Positions 21,689-31,680 of a stretch of DNA of 64,000 nt are shown in pieces. How positions within the stretch are numbered: the first letter of the stretch is position 1; each line of letters begins with the position of its first letter. The stretch covers positions 8,482,333 through 8,546,332 of the forward strand of contig CM077831.1 in the NCBI GenBank assembly GCA_039720395.1, read 5' to 3'. The translations under genes and the position numbers were made by a program. The notes beneath the pieces are model-generated. The model was not told the origin of the DNA and searched no databases. It saw only the letters and a list, made by a program, of their open reading frames with translations. The DNA comes from Liquidambar formosana (lineage: Eukaryota > Streptophyta > Magnoliopsida > Saxifragales > Altingiaceae).

Positions 21689-21930
21689 CAAGTTGGTACA
21701 ATCCTATGGGAAAGAAGAAAGAAGACTGGGTAGAGCATGTGGATACCGAGGCTATGGTCGCCATGTTCCAAGATATGGTTCTTACTTTGGGGGAGTCAGC
21801 AACAGAAGATTGCCAAGATTCGTCAATTCACCATGCAACCATGCCGCTTCATAATTGGTACCTAGAAGATGGAGCCATTACAGAGATCCTTGAAGAGGAA
21901 GATCATGACCTGCCTGATAGTAGCTTGTAG
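21598..21930 (+). pseudogene. Shifted-frame C-terminal part of Gag-Pro, element B
   Basis: This segment continues Gag-Pro one frame away from the main ORF. Residues around KKKEDWVEHVDTEAMVAMFQ repeat the upstream KKEEDWVEHMDSETMVTLFQ, so the acidic C-terminus is partly duplicated in B but single in A. It ends PDSSL-TAG, matching A. The last codon TTG carries the predicted intron donor (TT|GTAGGT). Confidence 0.75.
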
Positions 21931-22104
21931 GTTCCTTAGTTAGAATCTTTCTTGCTTTCAATAAAGTGTGTCCGCCTATCCCACTTTGTGGAGTTAGGAG
22001 TCGTTTCATAGTTGTGGCACCAAGTTTTGTTTCCTTTTCAAGTTTGTGTCTTTTGTTTGTTCCTATAATGAAGTGTGTTTCTTTTATACATTGTTTGCTT
22101 GCAG
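21927..22104 (+). other. Predicted PRO-RT intron, element B (178 bp)
   Basis: The donor TT|GTAGGTTCC and acceptor TTGCTTGCAG|TGTTTC with a T-rich tract remove the stop and join ...SSF-VSLLSSMDIYG in frame with Pol. Element A has the equivalent 171-bp intron with diverged interior but conserved borders. Confidence 0.7.
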
Positions 22105-22123
22105 TGTTTCTTTACTCTCTTCT

Positions 22124-25100
22124 ATGGATATTTATGGCATGGATATAGATCCTAGGAATGACGTCCCCCCGGAGCTCGTCGAGCGAAGGAAAAGGGGTGT
22201 CACCGAACCTAACATGGATGAATTGGAATCAATCAATTTAGGGACAAATGAATTGCCAAAGATAATTAAAATTGGGATAACCTTTTCACCACTTGAGAAA
22301 GAAAAGCTGATAGCCCTCTTAAAGGCCAACATAACGGCCTTTGCATGGTCTTATGAAGACATGCCCGGCATAGATCCAGACATTGTGCAGCACTTCATCC
22401 CCACCAATCCCCTTAAAAAGCCGATAAAGCAAAAATTGAGAAGATTGAAACCCGAGTGGGCGTTGAAGGTAAAGGAGGAAGTAACCAAACAACTCGATGC
22501 GGGGTTCCTACAGGTTGTGGAGTATCCCGAGTGGTTATCCAATATTGTGCCTAAAAAGGATGGAAAAGTGAGGATGTGTGTGGATTTTCGAGATCTTAAT
22601 GCAGCAAGCCCTAAGGATGATTTCCCTTTGCCCCACATTGATGTATTGGTAGATAGTACTGTAGGACATGCGCTCCTCTCTTTCATGGATGGGTTTTTCG
22701 GATACAATCAGATAAAGATGGCGCCGCAAGATATGGAGAAAACGGCCTTTATCACACAGTGGGGAACATATTGTTACAAAGTGATGCCGTTCGGTTTGAG
22801 AAATGCCGGGGCTACCTATCAGAGAGCTGCTACAACATTGCTGCATGACATGATCCATAAAGAGGTGGAAGTGTATGTGGACGACATGATCATGAAGTCC
22901 GTGGATCGAGAAGGACACTTCATGGCACTGGAAAGGTTCCTGGAACGAGCAAAGAAGTACAACTTGCGGTTGAATCCTCAGAAATGCGCTTTTGGTGTCA
23001 CTGCAGGCAAGCTATTAGGATTTATGATTACTCAGAGGGGAATCGAGGTCGATCTGGGAAAAATCAAGGCCATTGTAGAGATGGAGCCGCCTAGCACAGA
23101 AAAGCAGATTCGAGGGTTCTTGGGGAGAATTCAGTACATAAGTAGGTTCATTGCTAATTTGACCATGGTGTGTGAGCCGATTTTCAAGTTGCTTAAGAAG
23201 GGTGTGCCGAAGGTATGGAATGAAGAATGTCAAGAAGCCTTTGAGACTATCAAAAGGTATTTGAGTAATCCACCAATTCTAGTTCCCCCGCGACAAGGTG
23301 AACCGTTATTGTTATACTTGACGGTCACTGAAACCGCGACGGGAGCTATGCTAGCTCAGTACCTTGAGGGGTCAAAAAAGGAGAACGCCATTTACTATCT
23401 AAGCAAGAAGATGACAGATTATGAGGTGAAGTACAATGCCATAGAGAAGGCTTGTGTGGCTTTGGTATGGGCAACTCAGAAACTCCGTCACTACATGATG
23501 TCGTATGAGGTTTTCTTGATAAGTCGAATGGATCCGCTGAAGTACCTGATAGAAAGGCCGGTTTTATCCTACAGAACTGCCCGATGGTCGATTCTTCTCA
23601 ATGAATTCGACATAAAGTATGTAACACAGAAGTCAGTAAAAGGAAGTGTCATTGCAGATTACTTGGCTAGCTACCCTGTGGCGTCATCAGAACAGTTTAA
23701 TGACCAATTCCCCGATGAGGATGTCCTGGAGATTGGAAAGAAGGTCTGGAAGGTATATTTTGATGGAGCTGCAAATAAGAGAGGGTATGGGATAGGAGTC
23801 CTACTGGTTTCACCTGAAGAAGCATTTACACCCTTGGCAGTTAAGCTAGGGTTTGAAGCAACCAACAACATTGCTGAGTATGAAGCCTGCATCCTCGCAT
23901 TGGAAGCTGCACTAGAATTGGGGATCAAAGAGTTAGGGGTTTTCGGAGATTCAGCACTGATTATCTGCTAGATAAAGGGAGAGTGGAAGACTCGTGATGA
24001 GAAGCTGCTACCGTATCATGCATACTTAGAAGCCTTGACTAAAGAATTTGTGGAAATAGAGTTCAATTATTTGTCAAGAAATAAGAATCAGTTCGCCGAT
24101 GCTTTGGCAACTCTAGCTTCCATGGTGGAAATCCCGGATGGTGGGAATGTAAAACCGTTGGTGATAGAATGTAGAGAAAAACCTGTGTATTGCTGCTCTA
24201 TTCGAGAAGGAGAGGTAAAGGATGGCCATCCTTGGTACTATGACATCATGAAATTCATCGAGGAAAGGGAGTATCCTGAAGGAGCATCCCGCATTGATAG
24301 GAGAACACTAAGGAGGCTAGCGAGTCACTATGTTTTGTGTGGAGGAAAGCTATACCGAAGGTCATACGATGGGGTCCATCTGTTGTGTGTCACCGAGGAA
24401 GAAGCCGAACGTCTTGTTAGTGAAATCCATGAAGGAGTTGGAGCACCGCACATGAATGGTTATATGCTAGCCAAGAAGATCATGAGGTTGGGCTACTATT
24501 GGTCTACAATGGAGAGAGATTGCCATGCACATGTTAAGAAGTGTCACAAATGTCAAGTCTTTGCTAATGGACAACACTTGCCTTCCATGCCTTTGACAAG
24601 CATGTCGTCGCCTTGGCCGTTTGCAGTATGGGGGATAGATATAATTGGACAGATTAAGCCGAAAGCCTCCAATGGGCATGAGTACATCTTGGTAGCTATC
24701 GATTACTTCACTAAGTGGGTAGAGGCAGCATCTTTCAAGACCCTGAATGCCAAGAAGGTAGCACAGTTCATACAGCTCAACATCATCTACAGGTATGGGG
24801 TACCCCATGAGATCATTTCAGACAATGGTCAGCACTTTCAGAAAGAAACCAAGGAGCTTTTGCAGAAATACAACATAGTGCACCATTTATCCTCCCCTTA
24901 TCGCCCGCAGACTAATGGAGCAGTGGAGGCCGCCAACAAGAATGTTAAGAAGATATTACAGAAAACAGCTGACACTTACACTGATTGGCATGAGAAGTTG
25001 CCATTAGCCTTGTGGGGCTATAGAACATCCGTAAGATCGTCAACAGGGGCTACCCCTTATTCCTTGGTGTATGGGATGGAGGCTGTTTTGCCTATTGAGT

Positions 25101-25477
25101 TGGAGGTACCGTCATTACGGGTTGCTGTGGAAAGTCAGATAGCAGAAGCAGATTGGGTTAAGAACCGTTATGATGAGCTGGCATTGCTCGATGAAAGGCG
25201 ATTGAGGGCCTTGTATCATGTGCAGGGATATCAGCGAAGGGTTGCGAGAGCATTCAACAAGCATGTCAAGGACCGAGGTTTGAAGACAGGGGATTTGGTG
25301 TTGAAAGAAATCAGAGCTCCAATTTTTGATCCACGAGGGAAGTTCAAGCCAAGTTGGGGTGGCCCGTATGTCATTAAAGAGATATTGCCAGCAGGGGCTG
25401 TTCGCCTCATGGATATAGATGGAATTGAGTTCGCTCGTCCTACCAATTTGGATCAATTGAAGAAGTATTATGTGTAA
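22124..25477 (+). pseudogene. Pol polyprotein of element B, one nonsense codon in archaeal-type RNase H
   Basis: The 1117-codon frame has RT (YVDDMIMKS), Ty3-type RNase H, archaeal-type RNase H (YFDGAANKRGYGIG, NNIAEYEA, GDSALIIC) and integrase (HHCC finger; WGIDIIGQ; ISDNGQHF; AVEAANK). TAG at 23969-23971 replaces the CAG coding Q in A and splits the product into 615 and 501 codons; the frame then continues to TAA 25477. Two residues of A's VPVPKKDG are missing (VPKKDG), close to the RT start. Otherwise A and B are very similar. The truncated product would lack integrase. Confidence 0.92.
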
Positions 25478-25824
25478 GGCCTGCTAGGTTAAAAACCCAT
25501 AAGGGCGGCCTAGGCAAAAGTTAAGGCATTTGAACTACGAGGGCCTGATTCCCCATTCCTAAAAAAAAATGAAAAAAAAGAGAAAAGAAGAGAAGAAAAA
25601 GAAAAGAAAAAAAAAAAAAAGAAAAAAAAATTGAAAAAAGGATGGGGATACGTAGGCAGCCCATAAAGTTACCTTGGGTGCGGTCCAAACAACACCACAA
25701 CAACAAATCTCAAAATTGAATTATTATTGGCAATTCATTTAGAACTAATTGATTGACAAAGCGATTTATTGGTGTTAGATAAAAGAACTATTGACATGCC
25801 ATAAATATCCTATTTCTAAAGTCT
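25478..25824. other. Convergent spacer between pol and antisense ORF, element B
   Basis: No gene is present. It has an A/G-only tract of about 80 bp (25560-25630) inside the pairs CTACG (25535) / CGTAG (25655) and CCCCAT / ATGGGG. A and E have CTCCAT / ATGGAG at the same place, a paired change. Confidence 0.6.
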
Positions 25825-27111
25825 TCAAGTCCTTTTGATTTTCTTCAGAGTCTCCTGGTTTGCTTTCTTCTCTTTTCTTTCAAGTCTTCGCTTCTTTCGC
25901 AAGTCATGAGCATGTGCTGCTTCCACTGCTTCCAGAATGTCTTCCCTGCAAAATCCAAGTCTTGTGTCCTTGATAAGGTCATAAATCCTTTCCCTGCGTA
26001 TGGTTTCTCTTTCACCCAAGCTAGTCTTCAACCATGTCTTGTATTCAGGGCTCATGACATAAGGCCCATCAGTGTTCTCAACTCGAGTCAGTTTCAGGTG
26101 GTCAGTCCATCTAGTCTTGGCCCACTTAACCATTGTGGGGCCCACAGGTTCGACAGAATGATCAAATACCACAGAAGTAGGTATGGTTTGCATGGCACCC
26201 ATTTGACGAAGGATTCTTGAAGTCCAATAGAATGAAGTTGACCTCAACCCTATGAGTTTGACCATAGTACACCCAGAAGTTCGAAGAAGAATTTGTTCCT
26301 TGCATCCCCATGTGAGGACAAACCACTTGATGTTTCGCCATGAGAGTGTTTGAAAGTAGCCTAACCATTCCCTCAAAGAAAATTGACCAGGGAGTTCAAC
26401 TCGACGGCAACAATAATGTTGAGGTTTGTATGGATTGATGGTGGCAGGAGATAAGAAGTTAAGCCTTTCGAGAAGCCACATCTGCAGTAGAATGGGGCTC
26501 CCTCCTAATGGGGCCTGTGGGTTATCATGAGCTTTGTCTAAGCTATTAAGGGTTTCAGCTAGCACCATGGGAATCAGGTTGTTATGTTCAAGAAGAAAAG
26601 GGATCAGTTCACAAATTTGAATAGGGACATAGAGAGTCCCCGTGGAGATAAGGAAGCGACCAACCAAGCAGAAAGCAAGAGCATGTTGAGTAGGAAGGTT
26701 GAAATCCAAGGTACCTTTGCTATCATGAGCCAAGAAAGAAGTTGCTATTTCCATGAGATTCACCTCATGATCCTTCACAAATATGGAGGCCTCTTGTTGA
26801 GAAATCCCAAGGAAGTTGGAGAAGGAAATCATGTAACTTGAGCGTGGAGTAGGGAGGATGAAAGGTCCTACAGGTGAAACTCCATACAAAGCGCAGAACT
26901 CTTCCATTGTTGGGCATAGCTCTTCATAGTTGAAACGGAATACATGAAGTTGGGGATCCCAAAAATATGTAGCAGCAGTAAGAAGAGTGGTTTCAAGCTT
27001 CACATGCATCAAAGAAAACAATGGATCCAAGCAGTAGCGCTTGAACTCCTTCCTTGCCTCCGCACTCATAACCTTCAGAAAATCACTCAAGAGTTTGTCT
27101 AGGGCTTCCAT
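25825..27111 (-). CDS. DUF7745-like antisense ORF of element B, intact, 428 aa
   Basis: This is a single-exon gene on the strand opposite to gag-pol. It starts MEALDKLLSDFLKVMSAEAR and contains FWDPQLHVFRFNYEELCPTM and GVSPVGPFILPTPR, resembling DUF7745, a plant domain related in layout to PMD proteins. Hydrophobic helices follow (ALAFCLVGRFLIST, about 140-155). The last 40 residues are highly basic (LRKKRRLERKEKKANQETLKK), a likely nuclear-localisation or nucleic-acid-binding tail. Function is unknown. It has its own TATA box 56 bp upstream and the GC palindrome about 90 bp above that. Two other copies in the window have the same length without indels, which suggests it was maintained. The family assignment is by eye. 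Confidence 0.85.
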   Translation of the reverse strand: MEALDKLLSDFLKVMSAEARKEFKRYCLDPLFSLMHVKLETTLLTAATYFWDPQLHVFRFNYEELCPTMEEFCALYGVSPVGPFILPTPRSSYMISFSNFLGISQQEASIFVKDHEVNLMEIATSFLAHDSKGTLDFNLPTQHALAFCLVGRFLISTGTLYVPIQICELIPFLLEHNNLIPMVLAETLNSLDKAHDNPQAPLGGSPILLQMWLLERLNFLSPATINPYKPQHYCCRRVELPGQFSLREWLGYFQTLSWRNIKWFVLTWGCKEQILLRTSGCTMVKLIGLRSTSFYWTSRILRQMGAMQTIPTSVVFDHSVEPVGPTMVKWAKTRWTDHLKLTRVENTDGPYVMSPEYKTWLKTSLGERETIRRERIYDLIKDTRLGFCREDILEAVEAAHAHDLRKKRRLERKEKKANQETLKKIKRT

Positions 27112-27160
27112 AACTTGCTCTCAATGAATGTTAGTAGGGTTTGAGACCCCTTGGATGTGC

Positions 27161-27167
27161 TTTTATA
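27161..27167 (-). promoter_or_regulatory. TATA box of B's DUF7745-like gene
   Basis: The minus strand reads CCTATAAAAGCACATCC; its distance to the ATG is identical to the A and E copies. Confidence 0.7.
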
Positions 27168-27256
27168 GGAAAAAAATTCGGAAATCCGTGTTTTGGAAGG
27201 TGGAATCCCGTCAAAATAGGAAGTTTCCTAAAATCAGGCTGAAACACCGCTTCGGG

Positions 27257-27337
27257 CTCGGGTGAACCACCCAGGCCTGGGCGGCTAGCCGCCTGGGCCC
27301 AGGCGGCTAGCCGCCCAGCCCCAGGTGGTCACCCGAG
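27257..27337. promoter_or_regulatory. 81-bp GC-rich palindrome ahead of B's DUF7745-like gene
   Basis: It starts CTCGGGTGAACCACCCAGG and ends CAGGTGGTCACCCGAG, with centre GCCTGGGCCCAGGC. One extra base separates it from the LTR copies. Distal to it (relative to transcription) stands GGCAAAAATGGGC, as GGTTCAAAAATGGGC does in the LTR, so the promoter modules have the same polarity. Confidence 0.85.
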
Positions 27338-27587
27338 GCCGCCGTCTTGTTTCGCCCATTTTTGCCTTGTTATGCCTTTGTTTGGCCCTTTTGTGATGTT
27401 TTGACTCTTTTGTGCTTGATTTAAGCCCATTTTTCACACAATACAAGATCATATCATTGCAATCAAGTTCAACATAGATTCATCAAGTATCCATAATAAA
27501 GGTTCAAGGTTGGGAATTGAAATTCCTAATTAGTACATAACAAGAAGATAAAAGATTCCAACATTCCTAACAAGAGGTGAGTGAAAC

Positions 27588-30252
27588 TCAATGATTTCCC
27601 GTGGGCCTTCTCTTTCGACTTGGCCCAGCTCCATCATGCCCTGCACGAGGTGCTCTAGGAGGGGGCATATCCTGTGGTGGATTAGATGATGATGCCTATT
27701 GCAAACAAAGATAATGAGTTAGGAAGGTAATGGTACCAATCCTAGTTGAAAGTTAATAAGATGATCACTTACTTGGGGATTCAGGCGTGCTTCTAGAATT
27801 GAGTTCTCTAAACTCATTCGCACAAGATCCCTCCTCAATCCTTCATTGAGTTCGATGCATTCCTGGGCGTACTCCCGTGGAACCTAGGAGAATATGAACA
27901 TGGTTAACAATAATGAAAGAATCCAATTTCAAGAAGGTAAGAGTTTAGAACTCACATTCTCATAATATGGGTCGATCTTGGGATATTCATCGAATGGTGG
28001 ATGGGTAATGTCAGTCTTCACAAATTTTGTCCCACTACACAAGTTCACATACCAATGTAGTTGTGGGAGGGGAGGAGGTTGGTTTCCTTCAAGGTCATCA
28101 TCCTCATCATTGTAAGTCATCCCTAGTGGCAGATCCAACTGTGGAACTGTGTCCCCTCGCCCGTCGACCCTGAAATTCAAATGTTTGTCAAGTGAAGTCT
28201 TTCTTATGATCTTAAAAAAGAATTTGAGAGTTTGGGGAGCTCACCCCTTGAGGTGGGAGACCGGTGACCCTAGGATTCATCAGATATTGTCGACAAAAGG
28301 CAGTGTATTCTATGCGAGGGGAGGTGAATCCCTCAGCATCCCAACCCCTCAGAGCCTCTTCTAGTTCATCCCCTACTAGGTGGCTAGTATGCCTCATGTC
28401 CTTTGGTGGCATGGAAGGTGTCACAGCTGCATTCATATTTCCGCGGACTTGTCTCAGGACTCGCTCCCCAAGATACCAGCTTCTACCAGTGGGGCCTTCA
28501 AAAAGGACCCTTTTGCTTGTCAACTCCAAACAAGAGGAGTACTTCTCGGGTAGCCTATGCTGCCACAGCCTCCATGGATCCCATTCCACCTGTTGAGTTT
28601 AAAATGGGAAATGAGAAAAAAGATAAAAAAGATAAAGAGAAAGAAAGATTCTACCATATCAGCAGTCAAGCTGGCAAGATATGCCCTTGCATGGGCATAA
28701 TCGTGTCGATTAGAGGCTCTTGTAGCCAAGCAAGATGGAGTGTAATTCTGGAGTATGGGCCATGACATGGCATCACTAGCAAGAGTTAGGCGACACATGT
28801 TCAGGTACTCGTAGTACCATATCTGGGGAAAACCAAAAAAAAAATATAGATGAAATCATGTGTGTGTTAAGTTTCGGGAAATAATAGAGAATTGAAGGTT
28901 CTTTGTTACCTCCCAAACGAAAGGAAGTCCCCCAAAGTTCTTTGCAACTCCTCGGGACATGTCAGTCATGGAGCGATACATGTTTGCGAAAGCAGCTCCA
29001 CCCCAATTGTATCTCCCAATTTTGTTCACATCTTCCATGCTAGCTAGCAACTCAAGTCGAGCCATGTCATTGGTGCCCGCAAAGAAGGTACATGAAATCA
29101 TGTAGAGCAAGAAAGCTCTCACAATGTATTGGGGATCCGTCCCCTCACTCTCTTCTTCAGTAGCGAAGGTGTTGTAGAGCCAAGTACGGCGCACACCTTT
29201 TGGGCTTAACTCCGCTTCCACCCCGAGTAGAGCTACTATGTAGTTCTGATCCATGTTGGCATGTTCATAGTATTCCAAGCGCTTGCCTTTCAAGCTTAAC
29301 CCAGTTATCATGGTGAAATCCTTAGGGGTCATGGTCATCTCCCCGAAGCTAAAATGGAAAGTGTTGGTGGTGTCCCACCATAGCTCTGTCAAGGCAAACA
29401 ATGCTTGCCTATCCCATTGCTCGTTCCATAGAGCATCTAGGAAGGGCTCAAAACCCGCTTTCTTTATTATCTTGCGAGCACGTGGTTGGGCATGAGTCAT
29501 ATGTCTCCACCAAGAGATGAGCCCCTTTATTGATGTCCTTGTACGGAGACTTTGGAAGTTGGGCTATGTCAAAGGATTGTGCATTGAGTTAGCATTGAAA
29601 ACATAGAGATATTGGGCATACATTGGTAATTGATTTCAAATGGTTTTCCAAAAAGTTTTAAAATATGGGTTTTGATTCATGAAATGAATTAGGAATGAAT
29701 GCCCATGACTTTGTGTATTCAAATTCATTGATTTTGTAAGGATTGAACATGTTTTTGTCTTTCGGGCATTTTATCAAACACTTGGTGTGTAACTTGTTTT
29801 CTAGCAATGAAATGAAAGATTTTGTATATCAAATCCTTGCCAAGACCATATGACTTGGTTCTACAATGCAAACCAATTGATTTTTCAAGAATTAAACATG
29901 TTTTTGTCTCTTTGGCATTTTATCAAACACTTGGTGGGCATCTTTTCTCAAGCATTGGGAAACAAGCTTTTTACACATTCAATCCTTGCCAAATCAATGA
30001 ACTTGGCTTAACAATGATAGAAACAATCAAAAGAAGATCATGGGAATGCATTTTATCCATTAGAAATCAAGATTTCAAGATAAACATGTTGAGTTGGGAA
30101 GAACTAACCTCATGTTGGGAATGGAGGTATGAGAGATGCTTCTTAGGTTCAAGCAACACCTTGTCTTGGGATGCATCATAGATTGGTGCCTTGTATGTAT
30201 TCTTGATCACATAGTATGGATACTTGATGTTGGAATCATCACTAGAAGCCAT
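27588..30252 (-). pseudogene. Plant mobile domain (PMD/MAIN-like) gene in element B, seven exons, +1 frameshift
   Basis: Predicted exons on the minus strand: 30252-30109, 29563-28910, 28822-28655, 28589-28245, 28169-27956, 27883-27773, 27695-27588, all with GT-AG borders. All exons except the fifth are a multiple of three long. Exon 2 has the PMD core: LWNEQWDRQALFALTELWWD, TFHFSFGEMTMTPKDF, ITGLSLKG and NKIGRYNWGGAAFANMYR. PMD proteins (Arabidopsis MAIN, MAIL1) act in the nucleus in gene and transposon silencing; others are carried by transposons. Exon 5 is 214 nt, against 213 in E: an extra base near 28108 shifts the frame to an early stop. Exon 7 ends SRKRRPTGNH, a basic nuclear-type tail. 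The gene runs against the retrotransposon's own transcription. Confidence 0.82.
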
Positions 30253-30549
30253 TGTTGATGGTTGAGCTTGTATGTAAGAAAAATGGGTTTGATAAGGAAG
30301 ATGATGAATTTGATCTTGCAACTTGATGATTAATGCTTGTCTTTGTTGTTGAATGACTTGTTCTTGATGCTATTTCATGCACACAACTTGAATTGAAAGT
30401 GAAACTTTGAATGAGGATGTGTGTGTGAGTGTTTGGAGAAGATGGAGTGAGTTTCTAGAGAGAGAAACTCTCTATTTTCGAATTGGGTGTGTGTGTGCAT
30501 CAAATGGGGAGTCAAGGGTTTAAAAACCCTCAAAATGGGCAGCCCTAGC

Positions 30550-30626
30550 CTCGGGTAACCGCCCAGCCTGGGGCGGCAAGCCGCCTGGGCTTGGGCGGCA
30601 AGCCACCAGCAGCCAGGTGGTCACCC
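30550..30626. promoter_or_regulatory. Degenerate GC palindrome ahead of B's PMD gene
   Basis: It starts CTCGGGTAACCGCCCAGCC, has GGCGGCAAGCCGCC blocks and ends CAGGTGGTCACCCC. It is the same element as at 15054 and 27257 but more decayed. It lies about 300 bp above the PMD ATG; TTTTTAAA at about 30527-30520 on the minus strand could be a TATA substitute. Confidence 0.7.
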
Positions 30627-30812
30627 CCCCTTGCTCGCTCCGTTGCGCTCGTTTGGCCTTTGCTCGCCTATTTGTGCTTTTGAACCTTCTTTGAGATGAA
30701 ATCTCAAGCATGTTTTGAGTTGAAAAATGAGTGAATATCTTGACATTGTTTGACATGAAATGATTTGAATGAGATTGCATTGGTGGCCCTTGTGTAGGCA
30801 TGGCATGCTAGT

Positions 30813-31486
30813 AGGGTTGAACAACCCTCTCTATGCATATGACTTTTGATCATTAGGGATGGATTCCCTCCTATGTCACTATGATTTGTTGTCATTTGGG
30901 ATAAAGATACCTTCCCTATATGCATGTGAATGATTGCTTTCATGAGGAGAATGTGTCTCCTATATGAGTTGATGTTTGAGTTGAGGCATGAATAGCCTCC
31001 ATGTGAGATGATTCGGTGAACTTGTTGTGTGTTGGTAAGTAGAAGCTTACCTTTGCCTTGATGATTTAGTGAGAGAAAGATGAAATCTTTCTCATGTTAC
31101 ATGCTTACCTTGATGACCTGAAAAATGCAATCTTTCCTATGATTTGTGTTTACCTTGATGGTTTGAATACGAGAAGGATGTATCTTTCTCATGTTTTGAG
31201 ATAGCCTTGATGGCTTCTTGTGGTATGTGTTTACCTTGATTGATTTGAGCAAGAGGAGGACGTGATCTTTCTCGTGTTATGTGATTACCTTGACATTTGA
31301 ATGGCAACCTTGATGGTTTGAATATGAGAAGGATGTATCTTTCTCACGTTTTGTGATAGCCTTGATGGCATAGTGTTACCTCATATTACTCACCAGTTGT
31401 CACTGGTATAGTATGGGAAGACCTTTCACCAAACGAAGTTCGATGTAAGCTATGGATACCTCGTATTATTCACCAGTTGTCACTGG
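30813..31486 (+). repeat. Array of short hairpins with ATGNAT-like loops, 3' region of B
   Basis: Successive stems differ but pair: AGGGTTG/CAACCCT (30813-30828), AGGGA/TCCCT (30855-30869), AGGAGA/TCTCCT (30945-30961), GAGGC/GCCTC (30983-30999), GGTAAG/CTTACC (31034-31051), GAGAAAGAT/ATCTTTCTC (31073-31093), GAGAAGGAT/ATCTTTCTC (31171-31190 and 31326-31345) and ACCAG/CTGGT twice (31392-31407, 31471-31486). Many loops read ATGGAT, ATGTG, ATGAATA or ATGAAAT. TTACCTTGATG recurs between them. No reading frame is shared. Ogre/Tat elements are known for variable tandem repeats in this 3' region. Confidence 0.7.
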
Positions 31487-31680
31487 TACAGTATGAGAAG
31501 AGTTCTGTAGAACTTATGAGGAGTACCTTTGTGCTTGTGTATGATGAATTCGAAGAATTCAATGATATGATCACTCTCTTTTCCCCAGTGGGTCTTGACG
31601 AAGTCAATTCCCCGGGCAAAAATGGGTGTTCTTTTGGTCATTGGTTCGCAAGTGAAACTTGCTCGCCAATGAGGGGCTTC
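31487..31680 (+). other. Region between hairpin array and 3' LTR of B
   Basis: Further small inverted repeats occur (AGTTC/GAACT, GAATTC/GAATTC around GAA, GAC/GTC around GAA). The last bases before the LTR, AATGAGGGGCTTC, are the only candidate polypurine tract and a weak one. No gene is seen. Confidence 0.5.
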
